From positions 186,001-250,000 of the forward strand of contig JACKBY010000001.1 of the NCBI GenBank assembly GCA_020634335.1: a stretch of DNA of 64,000 bases, in the 5' to 3' direction. Below are positions 63,301 through 64,000 of the stretch, piece by piece. A program made the position numbers and the translations under genes. The stretch's first letter is position 1; each line of letters opens with the position of its first letter. A model generated the notes under the pieces. The model was not told the DNA's origin. It worked only from the letters and a program-made list of their open reading frames with translations, and did not search any database. This stretch comes from Promineifilum sp. GTDB lineage: Bacteria > Chloroflexota > Anaerolineae > Promineifilales > Promineifilaceae.

Positions 63301-64000
63301 TAGGTCAATCGCGGGTCGGCCGGACTGAAGCGATAGGCGTAGAGCGCCAGGGTATAATCGATGAAATCCTCACGGAAGCTGCTGCCCTGGGCGCTGATGA
63401 AGTCGCGCACGGCATTGACCTGACTGGCGTCGGTGTTCAGCTCGGTGTAGAAGTCGAGCAGGGCGTCCCAGCCCTGCACCGGGGCCACTTCCGCGCCGGT
63501 GCGATACTGATCCATCAGCCACGTCCACCACAGGACGCTGCGATAGTTAATGGTGCTCAGGTCGCTGGTGCGGTTGGCGTCGCTGCCCAAAATGCCGTTG
63601 ACTTCGGGGATGAACAAGTGGCCGGTGTCGGCGTCGAGCGTGGTATCGACCCGATCCTCGATGGTGCGGGCAATGCCTTCGCCGAAGAAGTCCTGCCAGC
63701 CGGTGGCCGTGTCGTAGTTATACTGCACCAGGTGCTGAATCTCGTGGAAGGCCAGCAGCCGCTTGTTCAGCACGTCGTTGTTGTCGATGTTCTCGTCGTC
63801 GATCTGGATGCTGCCCGTGGTCGGCGTGCCGCCCAGCCGCGGGTCCTCGGCGATGTAGATTTGCAGCGTCGTGGAGCTGCCGGGCAGGAAGTCGAGGCCG
63901 CGGTCGTGGTAGAAGCGCATGGCCGTCTCGGCCTCGGCCGCCATGGCCACGGCATTGACGTTGTCGCCGTTGCTGTCGTCGTTGTTCGACAGTTCGTGTT
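60378..64000 (-). CDS. Large secreted protein: HEXXH protease-like, VWA and thrombospondin-3-repeat domains (5' end outside)
   Basis: The frame is open to the window end (about 1206 residues visible), so the N-terminus lies outside. A metallopeptidase-like domain comes first: LLAFHEIQHLVQYNYDTATGWQDFFGEGIARTIEDRV (HEIQH at 63732-63746, with a downstream GEG that could be a third ligand). A beta-rich region follows, then a VWA domain with MIDAS DRSGS (VMIVLDRSGSMTTANKIQAARNAAN, near 62580) and later LSDGYQNEPE. Next come Ig/jelly-roll-like segments and acidic Ca-binding type-3 repeats (DDPDGDPDMDNLSNYCEFKQGTDPHDPDTDDGGERDGSE, near 61200), then FN3-like domains. Ends MSVVAKP without a visible membrane anchor. 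Probably cell-surface or extracellular. Confidence 0.88.
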   Translation of the reverse strand, partial: HELSNNDDSNGDNVNAVAMAAEAETAMRFYHDRGLDFLPGSSTTLQIYIAEDPRLGGTPTTGSIQIDDENIDNNDVLNKRLLAFHEIQHLVQYNYDTATGWQDFFGEGIARTIEDRVDTTLDADTGHLFIPEVNGILGSDANRTSDLSTINYRSVLWWTWLMDQYRTGAEVAPVQGWDALLDFYTELNTDASQVNAVRDFISAQGSSFREDFIDYTLALYAYRFSPADPRLTYLDNEIRNNTSGLSGHSVITTGPSFSTVTTSMNPRSSRYWEFNPASQCDYTTFSFDGNGTNFGFSVMTVDGGVLQNRWTSWSNNWARTVRTADLDRAVGIVSAVDQSGTVDVGRGCVDPTLIIKSPTSAAAEMVGNANNPRKMIVRLRVQGADGSSVAGLLASDFTVQLRLAGGGPLLPATIINSAYVQDDYWLLVRPPKNTDGAQNGQFYDLIVSLGPQSDTENSAVLYVKRTQDVMIVLDRSGSMTTANKIQAARNAANLFVNELAGDDQAGYVAFDTDADLREPLAQLNVGGHRQDIEDAIAAEVPLNLTSIGDGMRTAADEHDAHGIPANLCSFILLSDGYQNEPESWADVQAGVVDNGCAIHSIALGPQANEILMQQIAASVPGGSYDYADSSGTVPIAPPALSPGAVTADFLSWQNNLSRVYDNKATQVAGRQRMPWEIVRDNEQQEYYEFFVDETSTELVISVAWQKPTDNFNYELFDPDGNPVIPDEDSDSKYFTNSVLRVFGPKPGYWKLFVYGLDQEFFVSTTAESQVELYLFVGKPVDEMNQGTKVPLVATFVGPDKPVLGADVRAMVRAPNGLLNEVILYDDGVHGDGEPDDGVYGNTYQVTSFGDQPAPDNPPVEGEAPEQVGSYLVTVIGVSGDIRREAQGSFALTACGDENGNRLPDCWEKENEVDDPDGDPDMDNLSNYCEFKQGTDPHDPDTDDGGERDGSEVKGCEIDPNGQDPHDPTDDRVRGLGSVHVRPELVLQKPVIHIWWGPLLQGRLLWVDIYRRMVDGNGNPTGPWLLIKQKDQDNEHVDQDVTPGQSYEYLLIPTGEGTGGEQGQGVSEPTGPAKASNDPYAPGGSVLINGGDETTDSLKVTLTLSADDSGDESDGGPSDNPPGTPLNELEMRLSNTPDFSGVGWRPFQATVNNWDLGDVEPGETATVYVQFRDKAGNVSQSGMGQMDTILYDAPTEWLLYMSVVAKP

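Overview
The window is GC-rich, densely coded bacterial chromosome. Several gene families point to a filamentous or Anaerolineae-like member of the Chloroflexota: BTAD/AfsR-type and MalT-type giant regulators, delta-60 repeat secreted proteins, several membrane proteins built on a conserved RYRLWDIDV segment, and acyl-CoA carboxylase gene sets. This assignment is inference from gene content; no rRNA or other phylogenetic marker is present beyond enolase and Asd. No CRISPR array, prophage or insertion sequence was seen.

Layout. 1-2.7 kb: a three-subunit acyl-CoA carboxylase operon (carboxyltransferase end, an unusual biotin carboxylase, BCCP). 2.8-4.1 kb: the first of three orphan sensor-like membrane proteins. 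4.3-11.4 kb (minus strand): a canonical biotin carboxylase/BCCP fusion, an HNH nuclease with a small partner, a phosphotransferase-fold protein, an acyl-CoA dehydrogenase, a luciferase-like oxidoreductase and a winged-helix protein. 11.6-18.1 kb: a nucleotide/nucleoside locus, with a minus-strand operon of two sensor-like membrane proteins flanking a membrane-anchored nucleoside hydrolase, facing a secreted 5'-nucleotidase. 18.3-23.2 kb: an MCC-type carboxyltransferase, a broken small gene, a beta-keto acid cleavage enzyme and a 2-keto acid decarboxylase.

24.0-35.2 kb is the centrepiece, a fluoride-response island under two separate fluoride (crcB-motif) riboswitches, each followed by an intrinsic terminator. 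The first controls a translationally coupled pair of MutS-like ATPases. The second controls a long operon: a zinc-ribbon/HEAT protein, a 36-codon ORF, enolase (a classic fluoride target, here with a remodelled active-site loop), a phosphoglycerate-mutase-like phosphatase, a Ca2+-type P-ATPase, a truncated MFS protein, the fluoride channel CrcB and a DUF190/4xCBS protein. Most junctions overlap by 4 bases or more.

35.5-43.7 kb is a complete kdpFABC-DE potassium uptake operon with a 29-codon kdpF and an extra two-helix membrane protein between kdpB and kdpC. 43.9-64 kb holds an aldo/keto reductase, a phosphoesterase, asd with a 39-aa membrane protein and a YjbR-type protein, tRNA-Leu(GAG), a small gene behind a strong promoter and an attenuator-like leader, a cdaA remnant, a MalT-type regulator with two likely associated genes, comM/yifB, a delta-60 repeat protein, a VOC protein, a BTAD/NB-ARC/TPR regulator, and the 3' part of a very large secreted HEXXH-protease/VWA/thrombospondin-3-repeat protein running off the window end.
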